From: Chryseobacterium flavum
Lineage (GTDB): Bacteria > Bacteroidota > Bacteroidia > Flavobacteriales > Weeksellaceae
DNA length: 64,000 nt
Reading direction: 5' to 3'
Assembly (NCBI RefSeq): GCF_003385595.1
Contig: NZ_QNUE01000008.1
Location: forward strand, 115,175-179,174
A model generated the notes under the pieces. That model did no database searches, was not told where the DNA came from, and saw only the letters and a list, made by a program, of their open reading frames with translations. How positions within the stretch are numbered: the stretch's first letter is position 1; every line of letters starts with the position of its first letter. Below, one piece after another: positions 18,208-27,144 of the stretch. The position numbers were made by a program, and so were the translations under genes.

Positions 18208-19317
18208 GTGATAAAAAATTTAGTATTCCTGTCTTTTTTCTGTTTTTTATTTTCCTGTACAACTGAAGCTCCGAAAGTTCGTCCTGTTAATAAAAAAGAA
18301 ATTATTGATTCTACCATTACTGCTTTTCAGAAAACACTTTTAGAACAACAGATTGATTCCACTTTAAAAGAATATCATTTCAACGGAAGTATTGCCGTTT
18401 TCAAAGATTCTTTACCTCTTTACAGAAGAGAAAACGGATATTCTGATTTCAAAAGAAAAACTAAAATTGACAGTAATACCATATTTGCCATAGGATCTGT
18501 GAGCAAGCAATTCACTGCCGCTATGATCTTACTGCAAATGGAGCAGGGAAAACTTAACGTCACAGATAAAGCTTCAAAGTATCTCAAAGAATTCCAGATC
18601 AAAGAATATGAAAACATAACAATTCATCAGTTATTAAACCATACATCAGGTTTAAACATGCTGGGTGGAAAGCTGATGTTTAAAAGCGGCTCTGATTTTT
18701 TCTATTCCAACGATGGATTCAACACCCTTGGGAAGATTGTAGAAAAAGTCTCCGGAAAATCCTATGATGATAATGTTATGGAGCTCTTTAAGAAAGCCGG
18801 AATGATTCACTCTTCGACAGGAGATATTTTTAAGGGGACTAATTTTGCCAGCGCATATCTGGGCAATGAAAATGAGGTACATGAAGTACCGGACATGCCA
18901 AAAAGACTGGGAAGTAAAGATATAGGTATTCCTGCGGGTGGGATATTATCTACTATAGAAGATCTTCATCACTGGAACAATGCTCTTTATGGAGGAAAAA
19001 TATTAAAACCTGAAACCCTTAAGCTGTTTATGGCACAAAGTGCTGAAAGGCACCATGCCATTTTTGGGAAAATGGGATATGCTTACGGGATCATGTTGAA
19101 TATCGGAAAGCCAAACGCCTATTTTCACAGCGGATATGTAAAAGGCTCTCCTTCTCTGAATATCTATTATCCTGAAACCAGAACTTCTGTAATTATCCTT
19201 TCTAATATTGCGGATGAAGAAAAAGGAAAAAGTGCAACTTTCAAAACTCACAAAGAAGTAAAAAAGATTACAGACAACCTTGAGAATACACTCATACGGC
19301 TCATGAAGAAAAATTAA
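18208..19317 (+). CDS. serine hydrolase lipoprotein (class C beta-lactamase/DD-peptidase fold)
   Basis: This 369-residue lipoprotein has the signal MIKNLVFLSFFCFLFSC with Cys at the lipobox. It has the three serine-hydrolase motifs of the beta-lactamase class C/PBP4* family: S-x-x-K in GSVSKQFTAAM, Y-S-N in FFYSNDGF, and H-S-G in YFHSGYVKGSPS. It most likely acts on peptidoglycan peptides or as an esterase at the outer membrane; beta-lactamase activity is not implied. The start is a GTG at 18208, the only start that yields the whole signal peptide; no in-frame ATG precedes it back to 18181. The 200-nt gap before it holds no feature I can support. Confidence 0.82.
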   Translation: MIKNLVFLSFFCFLFSCTTEAPKVRPVNKKEIIDSTITAFQKTLLEQQIDSTLKEYHFNGSIAVFKDSLPLYRRENGYSDFKRKTKIDSNTIFAIGSVSKQFTAAMILLQMEQGKLNVTDKASKYLKEFQIKEYENITIHQLLNHTSGLNMLGGKLMFKSGSDFFYSNDGFNTLGKIVEKVSGKSYDDNVMELFKKAGMIHSSTGDIFKGTNFASAYLGNENEVHEVPDMPKRLGSKDIGIPAGGILSTIEDLHHWNNALYGGKILKPETLKLFMAQSAERHHAIFGKMGYAYGIMLNIGKPNAYFHSGYVKGSPSLNIYYPETRTSVIILSNIADEEKGKSATFKTHKEVKKITDNLENTLIRLMKKN

Positions 19318-19343
19318 GTATATTTATTCTTCTGATTAATAGT

Positions 19344-19883
19344 ATGAAAAAATTATATTTCATAGCTGTCTATCCTCCCGGGGAGACCATTCAAGAAGTT
19401 AAGGTTTTCAAAAAAGATCTTGCAGAACATTATGATAATTCCAAGGCATTAAAAAATGATGCCCATATCACGCTCTTTCCCCCTTTCTCCAGAGAAGTGG
19501 AACTGGAAAATGATATCCTTACTGCTTTTCAGAAAATTGATACTCAAATCTCTCCTTTTGAAGTGGAGTTGAATGGATTCGGGAGCTTTCCCAATCCTAA
19601 AAATCCTGTACTCTTTATCCGTCCGGAACCTAATCCTGATCTTAAAAATCTTTATCTGAGAGTGAGACAACAATTTAATTTTATGCCATACTCATTCAAT
19701 CCTCATATGACTATAGGGCATAGGGATCTTACATGGAATAATTATCTTAAGGCCTGGGAAAAATACAAAGAGAAGCATTATAAAACTAAATTTATAGTTA
19801 ATAAAATCTTACTTCTTCGTCATAATGGAAAATGGGAACCAATCGCTGAAAAAACTTTAATAGATAAAGAAAGCCGGCTTTAG
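19344..19883 (+). CDS. 2H phosphoesterase (2'-5' RNA ligase/cyclic phosphodiesterase family)
   Basis: This 179-residue cytosolic protein carries the two H-x-T motifs that define the 2H superfamily: HITLFPPF and HMTIGHRD. LigT-like members open 2',3'-cyclic phosphates on RNA ends; the true substrate here is not known. It lies 26 nt after the serine hydrolase gene on the same strand, so cotranscription is likely although no functional link is apparent. The stop codon lies within the loop of a GC-rich hairpin shared with the convergent M64 gene. Confidence 0.85.
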   Translation: MKKLYFIAVYPPGETIQEVKVFKKDLAEHYDNSKALKNDAHITLFPPFSREVELENDILTAFQKIDTQISPFEVELNGFGSFPNPKNPVLFIRPEPNPDLKNLYLRVRQQFNFMPYSFNPHMTIGHRDLTWNNYLKAWEKYKEKHYKTKFIVNKILLLRHNGKWEPIAEKTLIDKESRL

Positions 19884-19892
19884 CAGCCGGCT
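19872..19892. terminator. hairpin between convergent genes
   Basis: AGCCGGCT is repeated (itself palindromic) across a 5-nt loop at 19872-19879 and 19885-19892, giving an 8-bp GC-rich stem. Weak T tracts flank it on both strands. It overlaps the end of the 2H gene. Confidence 0.5.
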
Positions 19893-19901
19893 CCTGGACT
19901 T

Positions 19902-21263
19902 TTATTCCTTTATTATTTTTTGAGAAATAATCAGCTGACCACTTTCTTTCACATTGAGCAGATATGAGCCTGCGGGTATATTTTTACTGCTCACAAACAG
20001 GGTTGACGGATCTTTTAATACAGTTCGTACAGAAATTAACCTTCCTGAAGTGTCATACATTTCAATTTTAACATCTTTTGAAAAATCCTGCTTCCCCCGG
20101 ATATAAAATTCTCCATCGGTTGGATTGGGATAGATACTGAACTTTCTTTCCTCAGCTTTTACACTGGAAACCCTGAGTGTTGATTTGCTTAAAGTCCATA
20201 CAATATTTGTAAAATGAAGGGTACTGTGATTGTCTACTTTTAAAAGTGGATTATTATCCGTTACAGAAAAGAGTAAAGTATTACTTCCACTATTCAGCTG
20301 AGATGGTGTTATGGTTAATGTATTACTTGTTGCGCTGAGTGTTGTACCATTTAGCTTCCAGGTATTGACCAGGGTATTAGGAATGGGTAATATTTCATTA
20401 ACCGTGAAAGTAATATTGCCATTAGCGCTGAGTGCTGCGTTATTTGCAGGAGTATAAGAATCCACAGGAGATACCAGTGAATGGATTCTCTCAATAATCG
20501 CTTCTTTACAAACAGAACAGAATTGTTGATTGAGATACCTCATCTCACAACTCTGATGAGGTCTGAACCACGTGGGACTTTCGGCGTGCGGATAAACTCC
20601 TATTCCATTAAGCCCTACCCAGTTTTTCCATTTTACAGTAGAAGGATTTGAGGTTTTTGTTTTATTGGGAGATTCAAGAGATCCTGAAAACCAATATTCA
20701 TCAGCTAATTTACCAAACGAATGCCCAAGTTCATGAACAACAATTTCATTGGCTGAGCTGTTGGTTGAAGCGAAAGCATAAGCTCCTCCACATCCACCAT
20801 ATTCAGGTGAATTTCCCAGAACATAAGTGATATCATAATCCGGAACATTTGCTGCCAGAACCTGCCCTACTTTATTTGTACTGTTACTGTAGATACACCT
20901 GTGGACGTTCACATCAAAGGTAGATCCCAGATAATTGTTAGGATTGGTAACCGGAATTACAGGCTCCGCAACATCTGTAGCTGTTCCCGGATGCTTTACT
21001 CCCGATTCTGCAGAAATTACTTTAACAGCATACGCATTAAAATAATTCTTATATTCTTTATAGGGGCTTTTGGTAAAAAGATAATTTACAGTCGTCTGTG
21101 CTGATGAAACAAATGAACTTTGTTGTGCTGAAGTAAATCCGTCTCCCAAAACGGCAATAATAATTCGTTTATCATTACTCCCACTCTGCAAAAGCGAAAC
21201 TTTTTCAAATACCTGTCCGAAGCAATTGCTTCCGATAAGAATAGATAATATGATCTTTTTCAT
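19902..21263 (-). CDS. M64 family zinc metallopeptidase with T9SS type A sorting domain
   Basis: This is a 453-residue secreted peptidase. After a short signal (MKKIILSILIGSNCFGQ) comes the M64 (IgA peptidase-like) catalytic domain with H177-E-L-G-H181-S-F-G and the following LADEYWF, the extended zinc motif of the family; YGGCGGAYAFAS precedes it. An Ig-like linker (SPVDSYTPANNAALSANG) leads to the C-terminal ~80 residues. These have the type A sorting features FSIYPNPTDGEFYIRG, VKIEMYDTSGRLI and IPAGSYLLNVK, so it should be exported and processed by the type IX system. It starts 2 nt after the gene at 21266, and the two form an operon. Confidence 0.9.
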   Translation of the reverse strand: MKKIILSILIGSNCFGQVFEKVSLLQSGSNDKRIIIAVLGDGFTSAQQSSFVSSAQTTVNYLFTKSPYKEYKNYFNAYAVKVISAESGVKHPGTATDVAEPVIPVTNPNNYLGSTFDVNVHRCIYSNSTNKVGQVLAANVPDYDITYVLGNSPEYGGCGGAYAFASTNSSANEIVVHELGHSFGKLADEYWFSGSLESPNKTKTSNPSTVKWKNWVGLNGIGVYPHAESPTWFRPHQSCEMRYLNQQFCSVCKEAIIERIHSLVSPVDSYTPANNAALSANGNITFTVNEILPIPNTLVNTWKLNGTTLSATSNTLTITPSQLNSGSNTLLFSVTDNNPLLKVDNHSTLHFTNIVWTLSKSTLRVSSVKAEERKFSIYPNPTDGEFYIRGKQDFSKDVKIEMYDTSGRLISVRTVLKDPSTLFVSSKNIPAGSYLLNVKESGQLIISQKIIKE

Positions 21264-21265
21264 GA

Positions 21266-21757
21266 TTATAGTTTTTGGGTGAATAATAGTATTACACCGG
21301 CTTCTGTAGCTTTTTCAATTTTTACAGCCCGGATATTTTCAGAATAAGAAAACCGCACACTAAATTCCGCCGCCTTCAGAGATGCTTTATGTCTGGATAT
21401 TCCTTCTTTTTCATATACTTCCATCTCAGGATTCAAAGGATCTTTTAATAGCTGTTTTGCCATCTCTTTTCCATCTGCTGCTTCAATGGTAATAATAAAA
21501 TCTCCCTGCTGAACATCGCTTCTGTCAAAAACAGGAGACTGCTTAAGTTTTCCTTCCGAAACTGTACTTTGCTGAAGATTGATTTTTTCATTTCCGGAAC
21601 TATTCTTTTCTACTTTGAAAAACAGGTACATGATTCTGTCTCTTTTTTTCAGAATGTCTACCGATGCAGCATGTCCGAACAGAGCTAATCCTTTCTCTTT
21701 CTGCACACTATAAAACAGAAAGAAGGGAACAATGAATAAGTTGATTAAATTTTTCAT
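21266..21757 (-). CDS. hypothetical exported protein upstream of the M64 peptidase
   Basis: This 163-residue protein has a hydrophobic N-terminus (MKNLINLFIVPFFLFYSV) that is probably a signal peptide, although no clean cleavage site is seen. The rest is soluble and charged: SVDILKKRDRIMYLFFKVEK, GDFIITIEAADGKEMAKQLL, ENIRAVKIEKATEAGVILLF. No catalytic motif or family is recognised. It ends 2 nt before the M64 gene starts, so it is in its operon. A partner or propeptide-like role for the peptidase is possible but is inference from position only. Confidence 0.55.
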   Translation of the reverse strand: MKNLINLFIVPFFLFYSVQKEKGLALFGHAASVDILKKRDRIMYLFFKVEKNSSGNEKINLQQSTVSEGKLKQSPVFDRSDVQQGDFIITIEAADGKEMAKQLLKDPLNPEMEVYEKEGISRHKASLKAAEFSVRFSYSENIRAVKIEKATEAGVILLFTQKL

Positions 21758-21848
21758 GGATCATTTTTTATTAAAGTTAATAAAGATTTCAATACAAATC
21801 ACTGTAATTTGAATTCTTTTTTTATCTGCAAAAGACTGAAGAAAGTTC

Positions 21849-21856
21849 TATCTTTG
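21849..21856 (+). promoter_or_regulatory. -7 element for ruvC
   Basis: TATCTTTG fits TAnnTTTG and ends 5 nt before the ATG of ruvC, implying a near-leaderless transcript. Confidence 0.45.
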
Positions 21857-21861
21857 CTCCA

Positions 21862-22416
21862 ATGATTTCAGAGAAAATAATTTTAGGTATTGACCCGGGA
21901 ACAGCGATCATGGGGTTTGGACTTATTTCCGTTAAAAAGGGTAAAATGGAAATGATCTCTATCCATGAACTGATTTTAAAAAAATACCCTAATCACGAAA
22001 CAAAGCTTAAATATATATTTGATAAAACACTAGCTTTAATTGATGAGTTCCACCCTGATGAGGTAGCCCTGGAAGCTCCTTTCTATGGGAAGAATGTTCA
22101 AAGTATGCTTAAATTAGGCCGTGCACAGGGTGTTGCTATGGCAGCCAGTCTTTACAGAAATATTCCTATTACGGAATATTCTCCCAAAAAGATCAAAATG
22201 GCTATTACCGGAAATGGAAATGCCAGTAAAGAACAGGTAGCAGGAATGCTCCAGAATCTTTTAAAGTTGAAAGAATTTCCCACAAAATATTTAGATGCCT
22301 CCGATGGGCTTGCTGTTGCAGTATGCCATCATTTTAATTCGGGAACTATAGCGGATACTAAGTCATATTCCGGGTGGGAAAGCTTCTTGAAACAGAATCC
22401 TGATCGTTTGAAATAG
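21862..22416 (+). CDS. ruvC: crossover junction endodeoxyribonuclease RuvC
   Basis: RuvC resolves Holliday junctions together with RuvAB in recombinational repair. The 184-residue protein has the RNase H-like acidic residues: ILGIDPGTAIMGFG (first Asp), EVALEAPFYGKN (Glu), and the C-terminal KYLDASDGLAVAVCHH (two Asp). LGRAQGVAMAASL and EYSPKKIKMAITGNGNASKEQV match the family. Length is normal. It stands alone with a -7 element directly upstream. ruvA and ruvB are not in the window. Confidence 0.95.
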   Translation: MISEKIILGIDPGTAIMGFGLISVKKGKMEMISIHELILKKYPNHETKLKYIFDKTLALIDEFHPDEVALEAPFYGKNVQSMLKLGRAQGVAMAASLYRNIPITEYSPKKIKMAITGNGNASKEQVAGMLQNLLKLKEFPTKYLDASDGLAVAVCHHFNSGTIADTKSYSGWESFLKQNPDRLK

Positions 22417-22590
22417 TTATATCTTCTTTTAAAGTTATTTACTTAAACCTTGCATCTCTGACTACAACTTTAAGATAATAAATTGTATAAAATAAACTTT
22501 TTCCTTTAAATTATTTTTTTTAAAGTATTAAATAAAAGGCAATCAGAATCATAAAATTCACCTTTACTTGGTAAAACATAATACTATCTT

Positions 22591-22622
22591 TTGCATTGGT
22601 ATGATTTTTAGTACTACATTTG
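22591..22622 (+). promoter_or_regulatory. promoter of the DUF4407 gene
   Basis: TTG at 22591-22593 and TACATTTG at 22615-22622 are spaced by 21 nt, the usual -33/-7 arrangement in this phylum. The element is 15 nt before the ATG at 22638, and the in-frame TTG at 22620 lies inside it. Confidence 0.55.
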
Positions 22623-22637
22623 TATAAATTTTCAGTC

Positions 22638-23708
22638 ATGAAAGCAAACCAACAAACTATAAATCAAGCGAATCATAAAATAAACTGGTTCCAAAAGTTT
22701 CTTATGATATGTTCCGGCGGGAATATTCATATCCTGAGAAAAACACCAAGCGAATGGAATAAATTTTCAGGCATTGGTGGCATCGTACTTTTCACAGCTG
22801 TATTCGCAACCCTTTCCGCAGGGTATGCTATGTATACTGTATTTGATAACATCTGGGCTGCAGTAGGCTTCGGCATCCTCTGGGGATTAATGATCTTCAA
22901 TCTTGACCGTTATATTGTTTCATCCATAAAAAAAACAGGGACATGGGGAAATCAGATCCTTATGGCAATTCCCCGTTTGATCCTTGCAACATTTTTAGGG
23001 ATTATTATTTCAAAGCCCCTGGAACTTAAAATTTTTGAAAAAGAAGTAAACAAACAGTTAAATACAATCATTCAGAGAAATAAAAAGCAGCTTCAGGGAG
23101 AAATGAACGGAAGGATTCTTCAGCAAAGCGGACCTTTTGAGACAGAAAAAAAACAAATTTCAGAAAAGATCGCACAGTATCAAAAAGCTTATGATTCAGC
23201 TTCTGTGGAGCTTGAAAAAGAAATTTTAGGGAAACAGTCCGGCCTTACGAGTGGTAAAGAAGGGTTCGGCCCTAACGCAAAGCGTAAACAGGAATTAAAA
23301 GAACAACGCAGGCTGGATCTCGAAAATTACCAAAAACAGGCAGCACCCAGGCTGGAATATTTAGATAAAGAGATTTCCAAAGTATATACAAATCTCGAAA
23401 CCGAAAGAAAATCCACAGAGACTCTTGAAGATAAGTTCAATGGGTTTGCAGCAAGATTACAGGCTCTTGATGAACTAGGCAAAAATTCAGCAATTATCGG
23501 GCTGGCTGCAGCATTTATCATGGGATTATTTATCTGCCTTGAGATTTCACCTGTTCTTGTAAAACTAATTTCCCATGTTGGCCCGTATGATTATCTTTTA
23601 GAAAAGACAGAAAACGATTTCAGGTTGTATTCCAGAGAAAAAATTGAAAAAGGAAATGCACTTACTGATTTCCGGATCGATGATTTCAAAGATAATTTAA
23701 AAAATTAG
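22638..23708 (+). CDS. DUF4407 domain membrane protein
   Basis: This is a 356-residue protein of the DUF4407 family. Conserved features are MICSGGNIHILRKTPSEWNKFSG, two hydrophobic segments (GIVLFTAVFATLSAGYAM, IWAAVGFGILWGLMIFNLDRYIV with the NLDR motif), a third helix (IPRLILATFLGIIISKPLEL), a long coiled-coil-like charged region of about 170 residues, and a final helix (IIGLAAAFIMGLFICLEISPVLVKL). The function is unknown; topology suggests a membrane protein with a large helical extramembrane arm. It is monocistronic with its own promoter. Confidence 0.88.
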   Translation: MKANQQTINQANHKINWFQKFLMICSGGNIHILRKTPSEWNKFSGIGGIVLFTAVFATLSAGYAMYTVFDNIWAAVGFGILWGLMIFNLDRYIVSSIKKTGTWGNQILMAIPRLILATFLGIIISKPLELKIFEKEVNKQLNTIIQRNKKQLQGEMNGRILQQSGPFETEKKQISEKIAQYQKAYDSASVELEKEILGKQSGLTSGKEGFGPNAKRKQELKEQRRLDLENYQKQAAPRLEYLDKEISKVYTNLETERKSTETLEDKFNGFAARLQALDELGKNSAIIGLAAAFIMGLFICLEISPVLVKLISHVGPYDYLLEKTENDFRLYSREKIEKGNALTDFRIDDFKDNLKN

Positions 23709-24004
23709 TATTTTTCTCGAATGATTATTGATAAAGAAGAAAACCGGATTGTAAGCCTTTCTTAAAAAGAGTTTACTAAGATTATGATGACCCGATGAAA
23801 CATATTCAGTCTGTTATCTGATGCCTGAGATCCTGAGTAAAAAAGGGAGCATGCTGCCTAAAGAACTATGATATTGCAGCTAAACATCAGTTAAAGGTAA
23901 GCATAAAAGAAAAGGGACTCTTCATATTACCGGTTATCACCGTATCCTTCACCTTTAAGAAAGTAAAGCTATATTTCTATACCTTTTAAGGGAACATTTT
24001 TTGC
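23709..24004. other. gene-free interval, possibly decayed coding sequence
   Basis: Nearly 300 nt without an intact gene separate the DUF4407 and KTSC genes. Short open stretches occur in several plus-strand frames: MIIDKEENRIVSLS then stop from 23721; DETYSVCYLMPEILSKKGS; and an open run with YDIAAKHQLKVSIKEKG up to about 23990. Base composition is more coding-like than other gaps here, which suggests a broken gene, but I cannot identify a parent family and no terminal repeats are visible. Confidence 0.2.
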
Positions 24005-24214
24005 ATGGGTTCTAATATGCCTTCAAGTGTTGTCAATCATTATATTTATTTTCCTGAAACTGAAGTATTAAGAATTATATATCAGTCGGGAGCTGTTTAT
24101 GATTATTTTAAGGTTTCTCCGGATGTTGTTGAAAAGTTTGGAAAAGCCAGATCTAAAGGCACTTTTTTAAATAAGGTCATCAAACCAAAATTCAAGTATC
24201 TTAGAATTAGCTGA
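24005..24214 (+). CDS. KTSC domain small protein
   Basis: This 69-residue protein consists of a single KTSC domain: MPSSVVNHYIYFPETEVLRI, QSGAVYDYFKVSPDVVEKF, then the KARSKGTFLNKVIKPKF block that contains the Lys-Thr/Ser-like signature of the family. KTSC proteins are small, often phage- or toxin-associated or attached to lysyl-tRNA synthetase; the role here is unknown. An internal ATG at 24017 (MPSSVV) is an equally plausible start and matches the family better. A strong terminator follows. Confidence 0.7.
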   Translation: MGSNMPSSVVNHYIYFPETEVLRIIYQSGAVYDYFKVSPDVVEKFGKARSKGTFLNKVIKPKFKYLRIS

Positions 24215-24218
24215 AAGT

Positions 24219-24257
24219 AAAAAAGCCTTCAAAAGTAAATCTTTTAAAGGCTTTTTT
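24219..24257. terminator. bidirectional terminator
   Basis: The stem AAAAAAGCCTT..AAAAG / CTTTT..AAGGCTTTTTT has one mismatch and T tracts on both strands. It lies between the convergent KTSC and guaB genes. Confidence 0.8.
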
Positions 24258-24276
24258 ATTTGAACAATATTAACTT

Positions 24277-25737
24277 TTACAAAGAATAGTTCGGAGCTTC
24301 CTGTGTAATAATCACATCGTGCGGGTGAGATTCTTTCAATCCGCTTCCGGTGATCATAACCAGTTTAGAATCCTGCTGTAAAGCCTCAATATCTTTAGCT
24401 CCACAATATCCCATACCTGCTCTCAGACCTCCTGTTAACTGGAATATTACATCTTCCAGTTTGCCTTTGTGGGGCACTCTACCTTCAATGCCTTCCGGAA
24501 CGAATTTCTTTGCCTCACTCTGGAAATATCTTTCTTTTCCTCCTCTCTTCATTGCAGAAAGACTTCCCATCCCCTGATAGGATTTAAATTTTCTTCCCTG
24601 GAAGATAATCTCTTCCCCTGGTGCTTCATCTGTTCCTGCTAAAAGTGAACCAAGCATTACAGCTCCTGCTCCGCTTGCAATAGCTTTCACGATATCTCCT
24701 GAAAGCTTAATCCCACCATCAGCAATTACCGTTACATTCTGTGACTGGGCATATTCATATACATTATATATAGCGGATAACTGAGGAACACCAACTCCGG
24801 CAACCACTCTGGTTGTACAGATAGATCCTGGTCCAACTCCTACTTTAAGGACATTGGCTCCTGCAGCAATCAGATCTTTGGCAGCTTCAGCGGTAACAAT
24901 ATTTCCTCCCACGATATCCAGATCCGGATATGCTTTTCTGATTTCTGAAATTTTATCCAGCACTCCTTTAGAGTGGCCATGTGCGGAATCAATTGCTACA
25001 ATATCTACTCCCGCCTGTACCAGAGCTTCTATTCTGTCAAGGGTATCTTCTCCTACCCCTACACCTGCACCTACAATAAGACGGCCGTTTCCATCTTTAT
25101 TCGCATTAGGATATTCCAGCTGGTTATCAATATCTTTGATTGTAATCAACCCAACAAGTTTATTATCCTTATCTACGATAGGCAATTTTTCTACTCTGTT
25201 TTTAAGAAGAATTTCTTTTGCTTTTTCAAGGTTGGTATCTTTATCCGAAGTGATCAGGTTTTCTTTTGTCATGATCTCTTCTACCTTCATATCAAGATTT
25301 TCCTGATATTTAACATCTCTGTTTGTTATGATTCCGATTAAAACATTATCAGCATCTACAACCGGAAGCCCTGAAATTTTAAATTTCGCCATCATTTCTT
25401 TAGCCTGTCCTAAAGTATGATCTTTTGAAAGAGTAACAGGATCAGAGATCATTCCGTTTTCAGAACGCTTTACCCTGTTTACCTGAGCTGCCTGCTCAGC
25501 AATCGGCATGTTTTTATGAATAAAGCCTAAACCTCCTACTCTTGCCAAAGCAATTGCCAGGTCAGCTTCAGTAACTGTGTCCATCGCAGCAGAAACTATC
25601 GGAACATTCAGCGTGATTTTGTCGGTAAGTCTTGATTTTAATGAAACCTGATTAGGTAAAACTTCTGAATAAGAAGGGACTAGAAGCACGTCATCGAAAG
25701 TGATGGCTGTCTCTACAATTTTGTTATGAATAGACAT
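24277..25737 (-). CDS. guaB: inosine-5'-monophosphate dehydrogenase
   Basis: GuaB oxidises IMP to XMP with NAD+, the rate-limiting step of guanine nucleotide synthesis. The 486-residue protein has [16 protein letters not shown] at the start, two CBS domains inserted at about residues 95-205 ([32 protein letters not shown]), the catalytic loop [17 protein letters not shown] with the active-site Cys, [15 protein letters not shown], and the flap region KRGGKERYF. Length and motif order are standard. It is monocistronic between a -7 element and a terminator. Confidence 0.97.
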   Translation of the reverse strand: MSIHNKIVETAITFDDVLLVPSYSEVLPNQVSLKSRLTDKITLNVPIVSAAMDTVTEADLAIALARVGGLGFIHKNMPIAEQAAQVNRVKRSENGMISDPVTLSKDHTLGQAKEMMAKFKISGLPVVDADNVLIGIITNRDVKYQENLDMKVEEIMTKENLITSDKDTNLEKAKEILLKNRVEKLPIVDKDNKLVGLITIKDIDNQLEYPNANKDGNGRLIVGAGVGVGEDTLDRIEALVQAGVDIVAIDSAHGHSKGVLDKISEIRKAYPDLDIVGGNIVTAEAAKDLIAAGANVLKVGVGPGSICTTRVVAGVGVPQLSAIYNVYEYAQSQNVTVIADGGIKLSGDIVKAIASGAGAVMLGSLLAGTDEAPGEEIIFQGRKFKSYQGMGSLSAMKRGGKERYFQSEAKKFVPEGIEGRVPHKGKLEDVIFQLTGGLRAGMGYCGAKDIEALQQDSKLVMITGSGLKESHPHDVIITQEAPNYSL

Positions 25738-25751
25738 CTTTACTTTCTTTG

Positions 25752-25759
25752 CAAAATTA
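25752..25759 (-). promoter_or_regulatory. -7 element for guaB
   Basis: The coding strand reads TAATTTTG (TAnnTTTG), 14 nt before the ATG. Confidence 0.5.
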
Positions 25760-25833
25760 GGCTATTTTGATGAGATATGAAAATCATTTTTAATAGTTTA
25801 AATAAAATTTAATAATCCATAATGTAAATCAAA

Positions 25834-25863
25834 AAAACCATCTCATTTATTAAAGATGGTTTT
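25834..25863 (-). terminator. terminator of the sigma factor/GIN operon
   Basis: The stem AAAACCATCT / AGATGGTTTT has a 10-nt loop and, on the minus strand, a long T run. It lies downstream of the gene at 25910. Confidence 0.8.
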
Positions 25864-25909
25864 AAGTACAAAATAATTAGTATGTAGAAACTACTTGATA
25901 TAATTTTTT

Positions 25910-26614
25910 CTATTTAGCCGGATTACCGTTTTCATCCAAGTTCTCAATATGGGTCTGATTGTTTTTGTCAACATATAATTTTAATCTTACTCTACCCTTG
26001 GTATCACGGATAAAAACTCCGACATCGCCGTCAGCAGTTTTGCCTGCAAAGAAACGCTCGTTTGTCAGCTTACCTTCTTCTCTGAGTTTTGCATAGGCTT
26101 TTTTACTGGCAACAGGATCATTCAATTTTTTTAATGAATCTTCAAATCTGATAATTTCTTCCAATGGAAAATCATCCGGCCGGTCCCAAAGCTTTAAACC
26201 ATAGACTCTTTTTTTATCTTTACCAGATCCCTCAAAATATTGCAACTGCATAATCTGATCTGTATTTCTCTGATCTACAGAATATACCATTCCTGATTCT
26301 TTTTCATTCGCATCATATATAAGACCACCACATTCATCCCCCAATGAATTAAAGAAAATAAGTCCCGCTTCTCTTTCCCTTGGCATCATTTCCTTGTGAT
26401 TAATCATTCCGGGATGCTGTCGCTCCTTATTGCTGATAACCATCTTTAAGGTTCCGTCTTTTTCAACAATGTTGATGCGCTCTACATCAATTTCCTTGAA
26501 CCGTTCTTTGGAAGACTGATTTTTAAAAGCCAGAAAAAAGAACATACCACACAATACGGTAAGTGAAACAGCATAGATTTTAAGGATACGAACCTCTTTT
26601 ATCAATTTTTCCAT
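25910..26614 (-). CDS. hypothetical membrane-anchored protein of the sigma factor operon
   Basis: This 234-residue protein has one N-terminal hydrophobic helix (IYAVSLTVLCGMFFFLAF) without a cleavage site, so it is probably anchored with its bulk outside the cytosol. The exported part has a repeated strand motif: VERINIVEKDGTLKMVISN, EAGLIFFNSLGDECGGLIYD, and near the end GDVGVFIRDTKGRVRLKLYVD. No catalytic residues are recognised. It starts 17 nt after the DUF4252 lipoprotein and is the last gene before a terminator. A role in envelope sensing is inferred only from the operon. Confidence 0.5.
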   Translation of the reverse strand: MEKLIKEVRILKIYAVSLTVLCGMFFFLAFKNQSSKERFKEIDVERINIVEKDGTLKMVISNKERQHPGMINHKEMMPREREAGLIFFNSLGDECGGLIYDANEKESGMVYSVDQRNTDQIMQLQYFEGSGKDKKRVYGLKLWDRPDDFPLEEIIRFEDSLKKLNDPVASKKAYAKLREEGKLTNERFFAGKTADGDVGVFIRDTKGRVRLKLYVDKNNQTHIENLDENGNPAK

Positions 26615-26631
26615 ATGAAATATTGTGTTAA

Positions 26632-27132
26632 TTACTTATCCGAAACAGAGTTGATTACTTTGGAAATATCATCCGTTGTAAAATTTCCTTTCACATCTAC
26701 AAACACCAGTTCTTTACCGGAGTTTAAGGTAATCAAAAGATTTTTAATTGCATCTCCGTTTTGTTTTACCCGTATATTCACATGGTCTCCATCATGTTTT
26801 ACAGAAGCCCAGTCTTCATATTGATGATCTCTTAAATATTGCGCATAATCTTTCAGCATTTCCTCACTTCCGTTTTCTACTGTAAGTACTTTTACTTTGG
26901 AAATTTTCCTGATCAGATTAATCACTTCTTCGCTTTCTCCGTCTTCTTTTAAGGCTTTCCTGATATACGGTTTTGCCACCATCATCGGTACATTGACACT
27001 CATAAATCTGGCACCATGGAAATCATATCCGGAATCTGAAAAGAAATCCATATTAGGTCTCTCCGAGACGATACAGGATTGAAGCATCCCTATCGTCAGG
27101 AATAAAAGGAAAATGTTTTTAAGAGTTTTCAT
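26632..27132 (-). CDS. DUF4252 lipoprotein
   Basis: This 166-residue lipoprotein (MKTLKNIFLLFLTIGMLQSC) has a DUF4252 domain: FHGARFMSVNVPMMVAKPYI, the VKVLTVENGSEEMLKDY block and the C-terminal LVFVDVKGNFTTDDISKVI. DUF4252 proteins of Bacteroidota are typically encoded next to ECF sigma factors, as here, and have no known biochemical function. It lies 12 nt downstream of a larger gene that contains the same domain, an apparent local duplication. Confidence 0.8.
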   Translation of the reverse strand: MKTLKNIFLLFLTIGMLQSCIVSERPNMDFFSDSGYDFHGARFMSVNVPMMVAKPYIRKALKEDGESEEVINLIRKISKVKVLTVENGSEEMLKDYAQYLRDHQYEDWASVKHDGDHVNIRVKQNGDAIKNLLITLNSGKELVFVDVKGNFTTDDISKVINSVSDK

Positions 27133-27144
27133 GATGATTATGCT

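Noticed and set aside
18033..18317. Minus-strand ORF of 94 codons between the Dph6-like gene and the serine hydrolase
   Set aside because: It overlaps the 5' end of a convincing lipoprotein gene on the plus strand. Its only ATG-like starts give 16 residues outside the overlap, and there is no family motif.
24854..25306. Plus-strand ORF of 150 codons inside guaB
   Set aside because: It is entirely antisense to guaB, a highly conserved enzyme, with Ser/Ile/Pro-rich composition typical of an antisense shadow.
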